DNA of 64,000 bases from Candidatus Microbacterium phytovorans (lineage in GTDB: Bacteria > Actinomycetota > Actinomycetes > Actinomycetales > Microbacteriaceae). Shown here piece after piece: positions 17,780-26,741 of this stretch. The position numbers and the translations under genes were made by a program. The stretch covers positions 2,480,001 through 2,544,000 of the forward strand of contig CP119321.1 of assembly GCA_029202445.1 (NCBI GenBank), read 5' to 3'. The notes beneath the pieces were generated by a model. It searched no databases. It saw nothing but the letters and a program-made list of their open reading frames with translations, and was not told where the DNA came from. Within the stretch, counting starts at the first letter, position 1. Each line of letters starts with the position of its first letter.

Positions 17780-19888
17780 ATGACCATGACTCCTCCTGCC
17801 TCCGTGGCGCCCGACGCGCGGCGCCCGGGCGCGCGCACGCACCGGCTCGCCTCGACGTCGCGCATCGTCGCGGCGGCGGCCGCGGTGCTCCTCGGAGTTT
17901 CGGTGTCCGCGGGAGCGTTCGGCGCGCCGCCGTCCGCGGTGGCCGCCGACGTCGAGACCTCATCGGGGCTGGAGCTCCTCGTCGCTGCGGAGGGCGACGG
18001 TGTGGTCGGCGACGACGGCAGCCTGCGGGTGGCCCTGTCGATGGTGAATCAGACCGCCACGACCGTTCCGGCAGGCACGGCCGACATCTCCGTCGGCCGC
18101 GCGCCGCTGGCATCCCGCTCGGCCGTCTCCGCCTGGCTCGAGGGCACAAGGACGACGCGTCTGCGCGACGTGGGCACCGCGACGCTCGGCGCGGTGTCGT
18201 CGCTGTCCGCCGTCACCGCGACGACGGTCGTCGAGGTCGGCGACGACCTGGATCCCGGCGTGTACGCGCTGCGCGCGACCTCTCCGTCGCCACGAGGCAC
18301 GCTCGTCTCGCGCGGCGTGTTCGTCGTCGGCGACGACGTCGACGGTGACATCGCCGTACTGGTGCCGATCACGGCGGGCCCCCTCGAGAACGGGCTGCTG
18401 TCCTCCGACGAGCTCGCCGAGCTGACCGCCCCCGGCGGCGGCCTGCGCGCACAGGTGGATGCCGTCACCGGCACGGCCGCGATCCTCGCCGTCGACCCCG
18501 CCGTCGTCGCCGCGATCCGCGTGCTCGGCACGACCGCCCCGCCGACGGCGACCGAGTGGCTCGACGACCTCCTCGCACTGCCGAACACACGGTTCGCGCT
18601 GCAGTTCGGCGACGCCGACCTGGCCGCCCAGTACGCCGCGGGGGTGACCGAACCGCTCACCGTGCCGACACTCGCACCCGCCATCGTCGCCGCGGGCGTC
18701 GACACCTCCACCCCGAGCCCCACGCCGACCCCCACCCCGACGCCCACCCCCGGGTCGGAGAGCCCGGTGACCGCCGACATGGCCGCGCTCACCGACATCG
18801 GCGACGCACGCGGCGACGTGTTCTGGCCCGCCGAGGGGACCGTCGACGCCGACCTCGTCGCGTCCCTCGGATCCCTCTCGCCCGAGGCGGTCACGATCGT
18901 GTCGTCGGCCGACGTCGGCGGCGAGGCCGGAGCCCGCGCCCGCGCCGGCGAGAGCGATCTTCTCGTGTACGACGCCGACGTGTCCGCCGCGCTGCGGACG
19001 GCTACCTCGGCCCCCCGGCGCATCGACCGGACGGCGGCGCTGGCCACGGCATCCGCCTACGCGTCGTTCGCCGACGCCGACGCCGACCTGCTCGTCACCG
19101 TCGGGCGCTCCGACGACCGGACGCTCCCCTCCCTCCGCGCTGCCGTGCGCGCGGCCGTGCGCCTCGACGACCGGGATGCCGTCAGCCTCACCGCGGTGCA
19201 CACCGGCACCGCGGAGGCCGTGACGGTCGGGCGCGGCGCACCGGACGCGGACCGCGTCGCGGCGGTGGAGCGGTTCCTCGACGATGAGAAGGACCTGGCG
19301 GAGTTCGCCACGATCCTCGCCGACCCGACGGTGCTGACAGCGACGGAGCGGGCCGCCGTGCTGCAGCTGCTCGGCAACGGGTGGGTGGGGCATCCCGACG
19401 CGTGGCGCGTCGCGGTCGAGGACCACCTCGACGAGACGGCCGCGACGCTCGATGCCGTGGCGATCGTGCCCTCGCCCGACATCAACCTCCTCGGTTCCAG
19501 CGCCCCCCTCACCTTCTCCGTCCGCAACGACCTGCCGTGGCCGGCGACCCTCGTGCTCCTCGCCGAGCCGAACGACCCGCGCCTCGTCGTACAGAATCGG
19601 ATCGAGGTCGCCGCGGGCGCCGCGCAGACCACGCGCGTCGACGTGCCCGTCCAGGCCCGGGTGGGAAGCGGCGAGTCCAGCCTCGACCTCGAGCTGCGCA
19701 GCCCCACGATGGTGCCGATCGGCACGACGACGACCGTCGTCGTCTCGGTGCAGGCGGAGTGGGAGAGCGTCGGCATCGCCGTCATGGCCGTGCTCGTGGG
19801 AACCTTCCTCGTACTCGGGATCGTGCGCACCGTCCTGCGCCTGCGCCGTAGGGCCGCTCCCCGCAGCGACGGGAGAGCCGATGGCTAG
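17780..19888 (+). CDS. DUF6049 family exported membrane protein
   Basis: A secreted or membrane-anchored protein of 702 residues, in the position of Rv3909 next to murJ. Residues about 20-55 form a signal sequence (STSRIVAAAAAVLLGVSVSAG, ending SAVAAD). A large extracytoplasmic domain follows, interrupted by a TPTPTP linker. A single C-terminal membrane segment (VGIAVMAVLVGTFLVLGIV) ends in a basic tail. No enzyme motif is visible. The start is uncertain: ATG at 17738, 17780 and 17786 are in frame. I chose 17780 because TAGAAT at 17734-17739 looks like a -10 element, which would exclude the first. Its stop overlaps murJ, so joint expression with the lipid II flippase is likely. Confidence 0.85.
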   Translation: MTMTPPASVAPDARRPGARTHRLASTSRIVAAAAAVLLGVSVSAGAFGAPPSAVAADVETSSGLELLVAAEGDGVVGDDGSLRVALSMVNQTATTVPAGTADISVGRAPLASRSAVSAWLEGTRTTRLRDVGTATLGAVSSLSAVTATTVVEVGDDLDPGVYALRATSPSPRGTLVSRGVFVVGDDVDGDIAVLVPITAGPLENGLLSSDELAELTAPGGGLRAQVDAVTGTAAILAVDPAVVAAIRVLGTTAPPTATEWLDDLLALPNTRFALQFGDADLAAQYAAGVTEPLTVPTLAPAIVAAGVDTSTPSPTPTPTPTPTPGSESPVTADMAALTDIGDARGDVFWPAEGTVDADLVASLGSLSPEAVTIVSSADVGGEAGARARAGESDLLVYDADVSAALRTATSAPRRIDRTAALATASAYASFADADADLLVTVGRSDDRTLPSLRAAVRAAVRLDDRDAVSLTAVHTGTAEAVTVGRGAPDADRVAAVERFLDDEKDLAEFATILADPTVLTATERAAVLQLLGNGWVGHPDAWRVAVEDHLDETAATLDAVAIVPSPDINLLGSSAPLTFSVRNDLPWPATLVLLAEPNDPRLVVQNRIEVAAGAAQTTRVDVPVQARVGSGESSLDLELRSPTMVPIGTTTTVVVSVQAEWESVGIAVMAVLVGTFLVLGIVRTVLRLRRRAAPRSDGRADG

Positions 19889-21485
19889 CCTCGGCCGGGC
19901 GAGCGCCCTCGTCGGCGCCGGCACGCTCGTGTCGCGCATCACGGGACTCGTCCGCAACATCGTGCTCGCCGCCGCCGTCGGTGTCGTCATGGCCGGCGCG
20001 GGCGACGCGTTCGCTATCGCCAACCAGCTCCCCAACAGCATCTACGCGCTGATCTCGTCGGGATTGCTCGCCGGCGTCGTCGTGCCGCAGATCGTGTCCG
20101 CCGTGCGCACCCACGACGACCGCGGCAGCGCGTTCGTGTCGAAGCTCCTCACCCTCGGCGTGATCGCCCTCGGCGCCGTCGCCGTGGTGGCGGTCATCGC
20201 TGCGCCGCTGCTCGTGCAGCTGTACGGCGCGGCGCTCCCGCCCGCGACCCAGGCGCTGACGCTCGCCCTGGCCTACTGGTGCCTGCCGCAGCTCTTCTTC
20301 TACGGCCTGTATGCCCTCGTGGGCGAAGTGCTCAACGCGCGCCGCATCTTCGGTCCGTACGCGTGGTCGCCGATCGTGAACAACATCGTCTCGATCATCG
20401 GGTTCGGGGCGTTCATCTGGATCTTCGGACCGCAGCGCTCCGCGATCGGCTGGACCCCCGAGATGGTCGCGCTGCTCGGCGGCACCGCCACCCTCGGCAT
20501 CGTGCTGCAGGCCGGCATCCTTCTGCTGTTCTGGCGACGCGCGGGCCTGCAGGTGCGCCCCGACTTCCGCTGGCGCGGGATCGGCCTGCGCCACATCGGC
20601 CGCCTCGCCGGGTGGACCTTCCTCATGGTCATCGTGGGGCAGCTCGCCGCGCTCGTGCAGGTGCGGTCGGTGGGCGCCGCGTCCGAGGCGGCCGCGGCCG
20701 TCGCGTCGATGCAGACCGCGTGGCTGCTGTTCATGCTGCCGTTCTCGGTGATCGTCGTCTCCCTCGGCACCCCGTACTACACGCAGCTCAGCGAGCACGT
20801 CGCGGAGGGACGAACGGATGCCGTCACCGCCGACCTCGCCGCGCTGACGCGCACGATCGGCGTGTTCATGGTCGGCATCCTCGTGGCGATGATCGTCGCC
20901 GCCGTGCCCCTCGCCCGCATCTTCACCGACGACCCCGAGGGCGCCGTGTCGCTCGCGTGGGTGCTGGCCGCGTACCTCGTCGCCCTGCTGCCGCTGTCGT
21001 TCCAGTTCGGCCTCCAGCGCACCTTCTACGCCCTGCGCGACACGCGCACCCCGTTCTTCTACACGCTGGTCCAGGCGATCCTCGTCGTCGCGACGGCTCT
21101 CATCGCCTCCGCGACCCTTCCCGTGCAGTGGCTCGCGGTCGGCATCGCGCTGGGTCAGTCCTCGGCCAACATCGTCCAGTTCGCCCTCGCGATCGTTCTC
21201 CTCCGCCGCAAGCTCGGCCGCCCGCTGGGGCTCGGCGGGGCCGTCCGCTCCGTGGTGCGATTCCTCCTGGCCGCGATCCCCGCCGCAGGCGCCGGGTGGC
21301 TGACGTTCGAGCTGCTGGGCGGCGTCGCCGGCTGGCCGGCATCCGATCGGTTCGCGGGGTTCCTCGCGGCCGCGATCATCGGCGCCGTCACCCTCCTCGT
21401 GTACGTCGTGTTCCTCGCGATCCTGCGCGCTCCAGAGCTGCAGACGGCCCTGCGGGCGGTGCGCCGCTTCCTCCCCGGGCGCTGA
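19881..21485 (+). CDS. murJ: Lipid II flippase MurJ
   Basis: Moves lipid-linked peptidoglycan precursor across the membrane. At 534 residues it has about fourteen hydrophobic segments and the MurJ/MviN signature near the start (LGRASALVGAGTLVSRITGLVRN). The family's essential Arg residues in the first helices are plausible, for instance RITGLVRN. It lacks the long cytoplasmic pseudokinase and extracellular extension known in the M. tuberculosis homologue, and is close to the size of the plain flippase. The ATG overlaps the DUF6049 stop by eight bases. Control by PknB/FhaA, known in mycobacteria, would need a different phosphorylation site here. Confidence 0.95.
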   Translation: MASLGRASALVGAGTLVSRITGLVRNIVLAAAVGVVMAGAGDAFAIANQLPNSIYALISSGLLAGVVVPQIVSAVRTHDDRGSAFVSKLLTLGVIALGAVAVVAVIAAPLLVQLYGAALPPATQALTLALAYWCLPQLFFYGLYALVGEVLNARRIFGPYAWSPIVNNIVSIIGFGAFIWIFGPQRSAIGWTPEMVALLGGTATLGIVLQAGILLLFWRRAGLQVRPDFRWRGIGLRHIGRLAGWTFLMVIVGQLAALVQVRSVGAASEAAAAVASMQTAWLLFMLPFSVIVVSLGTPYYTQLSEHVAEGRTDAVTADLAALTRTIGVFMVGILVAMIVAAVPLARIFTDDPEGAVSLAWVLAAYLVALLPLSFQFGLQRTFYALRDTRTPFFYTLVQAILVVATALIASATLPVQWLAVGIALGQSSANIVQFALAIVLLRRKLGRPLGLGGAVRSVVRFLLAAIPAAGAGWLTFELLGGVAGWPASDRFAGFLAAAIIGAVTLLVYVVFLAILRAPELQTALRAVRRFLPGR

Positions 21486-21598
21486 CCCGCATCCGCCCCG
21501 CGAACGCGCCGCCGACGCCCAGGCTGCGGGAATGTCCCGCGGCTACCATGGGTTGAATGTGCCGGGGCCATTCGCCCCGCTGAGGAAGGGACACAGAC

Positions 21599-22585
21599 GT
21601 GCGGCAGGTCATCATCATCGGATCGGGTCCGGCGGGATACACCGCGGCGATCTACGCCGCCCGCGCCAACCTCGAACCGCTGCTCATCGCCAGCTCGGTC
21701 GAGGCCGGCGGCGAGCTCATGAACACGACCGAGGTCGAGAACTTCCCCGGGTTCCCCGAGGGCATCATGGGCCCCGACCTCATGACGAAGATGCAGGAGC
21801 AGGCCGAGCGCTTCGGCACCGAGGTCGTCTACGACGACGTCACCGAGGTCGACTTCTCCGGCCGCGTCAAGAAGATCACGCTGGGCTCGGGTGCCACGCA
21901 CGAAGCGGATGCCATCGTCTATGCGACCGGGTCCGCACCGCGCAAGATCGGCATCGAGGGCGAGGCGCGGCTCTCCGGTCACGGCGTCTCGTACTGCGCC
22001 ACGTGTGACGGATTCTTCTTCCGCGAGCGCGTCATCGCCGTCGTCGGCGGCGGCGACTCCGCGATGGAGGAGGCCACCTTCCTCACGAAGTTCGCGTCGA
22101 AGGTCTACGTCATCCACCGTCGCGAAGAGCTGCGTGCGTCGAAGATCATGCAGGAGCGCGCCTTCGCGAACGAGAAGATCGAGTTCGTGTGGAACAGCGC
22201 CGTGGTCGACGTCCTCGGTGAGGATGCCGTCACCGGCGTCGTCCTCGAAGACACCACCGACGGCTCGCGTCGTGAACTGGCGCTCGACGGCCTGTTCGTC
22301 GCGATCGGCAACGACCCGCGCACGCACCTCGTCCACGGCACGCTCGACCTCACCGAGCACGGCACGATCTGGGTCGACGGCCGCTCGTCGCGCACGTCGG
22401 TGCCCGGCGTGTTCGCCGCGGGCGACGTCATCGACCCGACGTACCGCCAGGCGGTCACTGCCGCCGGCAGCGGAACCGTCGCGGCCCTCGACGTGGAGCA
22501 CTACCTGGCATCCCTCGCCGACGCCGGGGCCCCCGCCGTCGACGCGTCGCCGATCGACGGTCTCCCCGAGGCCGCCGTCGCCTGA
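21599..22585 (+). CDS. trxB: Thioredoxin-disulfide reductase
   Basis: FAD enzyme that reduces thioredoxin with NADPH. It has 328 residues. The FAD motif is IIIGSGPAGYTAAIYAARAN at the N-terminus. The redox-active pair is CATC in SYCATCDGFFFRE. The NADPH motif is VVGGGDSAMEEA, and the C-terminal FAD motif is GVFAAGDVIDPTYRQ. It starts with GTG, supported by GAGGAAGGG about ten bases upstream. trxA follows after 71 bases, and murJ lies upstream, as in other actinobacterial oriC regions. The sigM gene often found before trxB is missing. Confidence 0.97.
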   Translation: MRQVIIIGSGPAGYTAAIYAARANLEPLLIASSVEAGGELMNTTEVENFPGFPEGIMGPDLMTKMQEQAERFGTEVVYDDVTEVDFSGRVKKITLGSGATHEADAIVYATGSAPRKIGIEGEARLSGHGVSYCATCDGFFFRERVIAVVGGGDSAMEEATFLTKFASKVYVIHRREELRASKIMQERAFANEKIEFVWNSAVVDVLGEDAVTGVVLEDTTDGSRRELALDGLFVAIGNDPRTHLVHGTLDLTEHGTIWVDGRSSRTSVPGVFAAGDVIDPTYRQAVTAAGSGTVAALDVEHYLASLADAGAPAVDASPIDGLPEAAVA

Positions 22586-22656
22586 ACCCCGCCCGAGGAA
22601 CAAACGAGCGACGTCGCGCGTTTCACCGATAGACAGCTTCCTAAGGAGACACTGAC

Positions 22657-22980
22657 ATGACCGCAAAGGCCACCAACGAGAGCACCTGGCAGCAGGATGT
22701 CATCGACGCAGAGGGCCCCATCCTCGTGGACTTCTGGGCCGAGTGGTGTGGTCCGTGTCGCATGGTCGGACCGATCCTCGACGAGATCCAGTCCGAGAAC
22801 GGCGACAAGATCACGGTCCTCAAGCTCAACGTCGACGAGAACCCGAACCTCGCCATGAAGTACCAGATCACCTCGATCCCGGCGATGAAGGTGTTCAACA
22901 AGGGTGAGGTCGAGAAGACGATCATCGGCGCGAAGCCGAAGTTCGCCCTCGAGCAGGACCTCGCCGCCTACATCGGCTGA
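22657..22980 (+). CDS. trxA: Thioredoxin
   Basis: Cytosolic disulfide reductant of 107 residues with the standard active site WCGPC in LVDFWAEWCGPCRMVGP and the cis-proline region TSIPAMKVF. CTAAGGAGA lies seven bases before the ATG. It forms a two-gene unit with trxB and is followed by a clear hairpin terminator. The wall-linked cwlM that follows trxA in mycobacteria is not present. Confidence 0.97.
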   Translation: MTAKATNESTWQQDVIDAEGPILVDFWAEWCGPCRMVGPILDEIQSENGDKITVLKLNVDENPNLAMKYQITSIPAMKVFNKGEVEKTIIGAKPKFALEQDLAAYIG

Positions 22981-22994
22981 ACCCAGACGTACGG

Positions 22995-23032
22995 AAGCCC
23001 CGGTTGGATCTCTGATCTGACCGGGGCTTTCT
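22995..23032 (+). terminator. Terminator of trxB-trxA
   Basis: A 10-bp perfect stem (AAGCCCCGGT 22995-23004 with ACCGGGGCTT 23020-23029) is followed by a short T-rich stretch (TCTGTT). It lies between convergent trxA and the small minus-strand gene. Confidence 0.75.
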
Positions 23033-23049
23033 GTTGCGGGCAGTGAGGG

Positions 23050-23388
23050 TCAGGAGGCTTCGCGCACCGACGCGTCCCACGCGCGGTGCGGCTCGCTCCC
23101 GAGCAGCCGCCAGACAGCGCGCGTGAGCGGCGGGTACTCCATGGCGATCTGGCGCAGCACGCGATAGTTGCGGGCGGCCGTGGGACGCACTCCGCCGTCC
23201 GAGGCGATGTTCTCGGCGCGGAGCGTGAGGACGACGAGTTCGTCGACCGAGGGGAGATCTTCCATGAACTCCCACGGGTCCTGCCCATCGCGCAGCCGCT
23301 CCTCGATGAGCACCGAGAGCTCGTCGCCCGCCTCGGCGCGCAACAGCTCCAGGCTGGCGCGGCGTGGAACGCGGGGGTCGTCGGTCAC
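23050..23388 (-). CDS. Small conserved hypothetical protein downstream of parB
   Basis: A 112-residue, acidic, probably helical cytosolic protein with no recognised domain. Conserved-looking stretches are LSVLIEERLRDGQDPWEFME, VVLTLRAENIASDGG and RAWDASVREAS. It lies 49 bases after the parB stop on the same strand, at the spot occupied by Rv3916c in M. tuberculosis, and could share the parAB transcript. Homology to Rv3916c is based on position only and is not claimed from sequence. Confidence 0.65.
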   Translation of the reverse strand: MTDDPRVPRRASLELLRAEAGDELSVLIEERLRDGQDPWEFMEDLPSVDELVVLTLRAENIASDGGVRPTAARNYRVLRQIAMEYPPLTRAVWRLLGSEPHRAWDASVREAS

Positions 23389-23437
23389 CTATCCAGGGTA
23401 CGACCCATGGACGGCGCCGGCGCGTCCCGAGGATTTC

Positions 23438-24385
23438 TCAGAAGGATCCGTACTCGGTCTCGCCGAGTTCCGCGAGAATGCGGTTGAGATCCTGAATGGT
23501 GGCGAAATCGATGTTGATCTGGCCTTTTTTCGCGTTCAAAGAGATCTTCACCGTCGTGTTGAGTCGGTCGCCGAGCCGCTGGGCGACGTCATCCAGGTGG
23601 GCGCGACGGGCGCCGGCCTTCGGAGCGACGCGACGCGGACCGGCATCCGGAGCCTTCGAGGCGGCCTCCGCCGCGCGCACCGAGAGGTCTTCGTTGACGA
23701 TCTTGTCGGCGAGGCGCTGCATGGCCTCCGCGTCGTCGAGCGACAGGATCGCACGAGCGTGACCGGCGCTGAGGACACCGGCCGCGACCCGCTGCTGCAC
23801 GGGTACCGGCAGGCGCAGGAGGCGGATCGTGTTACTGATCTGCGGACGCGAGCGACCGATGCGGGTGGCGAGTTCCTCCTGCGTGATGCCGAAGTCGTCG
23901 AGCAGCTGCTGATAAGCGGACGCCTCTTCGAGCGGATTGAGCTGTGAGCGGTGGAGGTTCTCGAGGAGCGCGTCGCGCAAGAGGTTCTCGTCCGACGTGT
24001 CGCGGACGATCGCCGGGATGGACGTGAGCCCCGCTTCGCGGGACGCCCTCGTCCGTCGCTCACCCATGATGAGCTCGTACTTGCCGTCTTCGTTGGTACG
24101 CACGACGACGGGCTGCAGCACGCCGAACTCACGGACGCTGTGGACGAGCTCGGCCAGATCGTCCGCGTCGAAGTGCGTGCGCGGCTGACGGGGGTTCGGA
24201 ACGATGTCGTGAGGATCGATCTCGATGAGGCGCGTGCCCGGGATGGCCAGCAGCTCCGCGGTCTCCTCCTCGACGACAGCCGAGGGTGCACCCGGGAAGA
24301 ACACGTCGACCGGACGCGCCTCGGAACTCTCCGCCGTGGGGATCAGCGCGCCGATGCCGCGGCCGAGACCAGTTCGCTTCGCCAT
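23438..24385 (-). CDS. parB: Chromosome partitioning protein ParB
   Basis: A CTPase clamp that loads at parS and spreads, organising the origin region for segregation. It has 315 residues. The N-terminal MAKRTGLGRGIGALIP is the ParA-interacting leader. The CTP-binding boxes are LVHSVREFGVLQPVVVR and MGERRTRASREAGL, and ENLHRSQLNPLEEA follows. The helix-turn-helix is around GITQEELATRIGRSRPQISN. The basic linker and C-terminal dimer domain end in GETEYGSF. Its ATG overlaps the parA stop (ATGA). Matching parS sites lie within 2.4 kb upstream. Confidence 0.97.
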   Translation of the reverse strand: MAKRTGLGRGIGALIPTAESSEARPVDVFFPGAPSAVVEEETAELLAIPGTRLIEIDPHDIVPNPRQPRTHFDADDLAELVHSVREFGVLQPVVVRTNEDGKYELIMGERRTRASREAGLTSIPAIVRDTSDENLLRDALLENLHRSQLNPLEEASAYQQLLDDFGITQEELATRIGRSRPQISNTIRLLRLPVPVQQRVAAGVLSAGHARAILSLDDAEAMQRLADKIVNEDLSVRAAEAASKAPDAGPRRVAPKAGARRAHLDDVAQRLGDRLNTTVKISLNAKKGQINIDFATIQDLNRILAELGETEYGSF

Positions 24386-25344
24386 CAGGTGGTCTCCTCG
24401 TCGTTGTGCTGATGTCCGCGCCGGGCGATCTCCACGGCTGCTTCGCGATAGGCCACGGCGCCGGCTGACGCCCCATCGTAGGCGATGACGGTCTGCCCGA
24501 AGCTCGGAGCCTCCGAGACACGCACGGAACGCGGGATGACGGTCGCGAGCACCTCTCGCGGGAAGTGCGAACGCACCTCGTCGGCGACCTGCTGGGCCAG
24601 CCGTGTCCGGCCGTCGTACATGGTCAGAAGGATCGTCGACAGGTGCAGGCGCGGGTTGAGGTGCTTCTGGATCATCCGCACGCTGCCGAGAAGCTGGCTG
24701 AGGCCCTCGAGGGCGTAGTACTCGCACTGAATGGGGATCATGAGCTCGTCGGCGGCGGTGAAAGCGTTGATCGTCAGCAGGCCGAGCGACGGCGGGCAGT
24801 CCACGATGACGAACTGCGGAGGCTGTTCGGCCGTCGCGAGGTAGTCCTCCAGCGCCGTGCGTAGGCGGTGCTCACGCGCCACCTGCGAGACGAGCTCGAT
24901 CTCCGCGCCCGCGAGGTGGATGGTCGACGGAGCGCAGAGCAGGAGGTCGGACTCCGGACTCGTCTGCACGATGTCGGCGAGCGGGAACTCATCGATCAGC
25001 ACGTCGTACACGCTGGGGATGTCGGCCGTGTGCGGCACACCGAGCGCCGTCGAGGCGTTGCCCTGCGGGTCGAGGTCCACCACCAGCACACGCGCGCCCA
25101 GGGATGCCAGGGCCGATGCGATGTTGACGGTTGTGGTCGTCTTCCCCACGCCGCCCTTCTGGTTCGAGACCGTGATGATCCGGGCGGGACCGGTGAAGTC
25201 GACCTCCACGCCCTCCAGCGCCTTTCGGCGAGACGTCAGATCGGCGAGCTCGCGCGCGATCGGACTGTCATCGAAGGAGAAGGGTGCGGAGGACGTCGAG
25301 TTCTCCAGATCCGGCACCTGCATCTCCTGTCGTTCGGGGACCAT
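24385..25344 (-). CDS. parA: Chromosome partitioning ATPase ParA
   Basis: Walker ATPase that moves ParB-parS complexes. With the start chosen here it has 319 residues. The deviant Walker A is KGGVGKTTTTVN, switch I is LVVDLDPQGNAS, and the Walker B region is FVIVDCPPSLGLLT. The frame is open further upstream, but that extension runs through a parS site (which would encode FHVKR) and has no ribosome binding site. The ATG at 25342-25344 is the most plausible start, with an alternative at 25323. parB follows with a 4-base overlap. Confidence 0.93.
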   Translation of the reverse strand: MVPERQEMQVPDLENSTSSAPFSFDDSPIARELADLTSRRKALEGVEVDFTGPARIITVSNQKGGVGKTTTTVNIASALASLGARVLVVDLDPQGNASTALGVPHTADIPSVYDVLIDEFPLADIVQTSPESDLLLCAPSTIHLAGAEIELVSQVAREHRLRTALEDYLATAEQPPQFVIVDCPPSLGLLTINAFTAADELMIPIQCEYYALEGLSQLLGSVRMIQKHLNPRLHLSTILLTMYDGRTRLAQQVADEVRSHFPREVLATVIPRSVRVSEAPSFGQTVIAYDGASAGAVAYREAAVEIARRGHQHNDEETT

Positions 25345-25385
25345 CCCACTGTAGTCGAGCCCACCCCCACCGGATGCCGTGCGCC

Positions 25386-25399
25386 GTTTCACGTGAAAC
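25386..25399. other. parS site 1
   Basis: Perfect 14-bp palindrome GTTTCACGTGAAAC, the actinobacterial/Bacillus parS core, 42 bases upstream of the chosen parA start. Confidence 0.92.
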
Positions 25400-25513
25400 A
25401 TCGGATCCTGGCTGTACGTGTGGAAGAGGCGGTGTGCGGTCATTCACCCATGTTCGGCCTCTGCCATCGCCGCCGTGGCGTGAGCGCGGCTCGAACGGAG
25501 CGTGGTGAGCGAT

Positions 25514-25527
25514 GTTTCACGTGAAAC
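25514..25527. other. parS site 2
   Basis: Perfect core within the full 16-mer TGTTTCACGTGAAACA (25513-25528). Confidence 0.93.
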
Positions 25528-25709
25528 ATCGAGCCATGCCGCTCACCAGCCGGAGATTGGGACTTGTCTGTCGACCCGCGCAGCGGTGCCCAGGGGAAGC
25601 GTTCCCGCACCCGTCACCCCCCTGACAGCCCGCAGTCCTCCGCGCGTTCGGATGCGCGCCATGTGTCGCGAGCCCGCGCGGGCGCAGACAGGCTCGGGCA
25701 GGGAACACT

Positions 25710-25723
25710 GTTCCACGTAAAAC
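25710..25723. other. Degenerate parS-like site
   Basis: GTTCCACGTAAAAC differs from the parS core at two positions and breaks the palindrome. It may be a decayed site with weak or no ParB binding. Confidence 0.45.
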
Positions 25724-25799
25724 TCTGGTTCCAGGTACTCAGTCCCTGACCGGAATCCGGTTCACACTCCTCCGCTCGAAGGTGAGTTCCCGTAGCGAT

Positions 25800-25813
25800 G
25801 TTTCACGTGAAAC
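25800..25813. other. parS site 3
   Basis: Perfect GTTTCACGTGAAAC core, flanked as GATGTTTCACGTGAAACATC. Confidence 0.93.
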
Positions 25814-26051
25814 ATCCGGCGAGCACACTTCGCGCTCCTGCGTTGGCACTACGTCGCCGACCCAGCGCTGGGCGCGCACATCGCGCACTCGGCACTCTTT
25901 GCGATGTCCCATGCGTGAGGGCTCCGACGCGCTCGTCCTCCTGCAAATGAAGCAGCCCAGATCGGTGCGACTCTTCTGGGACCGAGGGCTCACGGCTTCC
26001 GAGTCCCCAGAAAGACCTACAGCAAGAGGCGGCCAACGGGCCTCGTGTGAT

Positions 26052-26065
26052 GTTTCACGTGAAAC
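26052..26065. other. parS site 4
   Basis: Perfect core with the same extended GATG...CATC flanks as site 3, 28 bases past the rsmG stop. Confidence 0.93.
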
Positions 26066-26092
26066 ATCGAGGAGGGCAGTGAGGAGGGCGGT

Positions 26093-26722
26093 TCAGCGCA
26101 CGGTCGCGCGGATGACGCGCGTCGGTTCCTCGATAACGCCCTCACCAATGGGTTCCACGCGGACATTGGTCAAGCGGTACCTACGAATGACCTTCTCGGC
26201 CGCGTCGATCTCATTCGCGGCGTTGGCACCCTTGAGAAGCACCAGCTCTCCGCCGTCACGTACCAGGGGTGCCACCAGCGGAACGAGGGTGCGCAGGGCG
26301 CTCACCGCGCGTGCGGTGACGGCATCCAGCACCGGGCCGCGCTTCCAGTCCTCAGCCCGCGCTCGTACGACCTCGACGTTGGACAGACCCAATGCCGCGA
26401 CCTGTTCGTCCAGCCACGCCACACGACGTTCCATCGGCTCGATGAGCACCCATTCCACGTCGGGTCGCGCGATCGCCAACACGAGGCCGGGAAGACCTGC
26501 ACCGGACCCAATGTCACCGACGCGGGCTCCGGGCGCGAAGAGCGGAGCCGCGACCGCGCTGTTCAGGATGTGACGCGTCCAGAGCCGCGGCGGCTCCAGG
26601 GGTCCGATCAAGCCGCGCTCTTCGCCGTGCTCACCGAGTGCCGCGGTGAAAGCCCGCGCCACGTCAAGGCGATCACCGAAGACGAGCGCCGCGGATGCCG
26701 GCTCCGGCTCGATCTCGATCAT
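26093..26722 (-). CDS. rsmG: 16S rRNA (guanine(527)-N(7))-methyltransferase RsmG
   Basis: Methylates G527 of 16S rRNA using SAM. It has 209 residues from the ATG at 26722. Family motifs are LWTRHILNSA, the SAM motif VGDIGSGAGLPGLVLAI, and LEPP-type substrate loops around RAVSALRTLVPL. Start choice is uncertain. A GTG at 26749 overlaps the jag stop and would add nine residues (VADVSRETS) encoded by a parS site. Neither start has a clear ribosome binding site. It belongs to the minus-strand run from rpmH to parB, and its N-terminal region overlaps or abuts parS site 5. Confidence 0.93.
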   Translation of the reverse strand: MIEIEPEPASAALVFGDRLDVARAFTAALGEHGEERGLIGPLEPPRLWTRHILNSAVAAPLFAPGARVGDIGSGAGLPGLVLAIARPDVEWVLIEPMERRVAWLDEQVAALGLSNVEVVRARAEDWKRGPVLDAVTARAVSALRTLVPLVAPLVRDGGELVLLKGANAANEIDAAEKVIRRYRLTNVRVEPIGEGVIEEPTRVIRATVR

Positions 26723-26726
26723 CGAT

Positions 26727-26740
26727 GTTTCACGTGAAAC
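26727..26740. other. parS site 5, at the rsmG 5' end
   Basis: Perfect GTTTCACGTGAAAC between the jag stop and the rsmG ATG. If rsmG starts at the upstream GTG the site is coding. Confidence 0.93.
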
Positions 26741-26741
26741 A

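Larger units (their letters stand above)
25345..26092. other. parA-rsmG intergenic region carrying parS sites
   Basis: This 748-base stretch holds four perfect parS sites and one degenerate one, but I see no credible gene. A plus-strand frame of about 260 codons across it (25782-26573) is Arg/Ser/Thr-rich, overlaps rsmG and encodes parS as VSRET, so I treat it as noise. The parA promoter must lie here, but I cannot pick one with confidence. Confidence 0.75.

Noticed and set aside
25782..26573. 264-codon plus-strand frame across the parS region and rsmG
   Set aside because: Composition is Arg/Ser/Thr biased, it reads through parS sites and overlaps rsmG; no motif or ribosome binding site.
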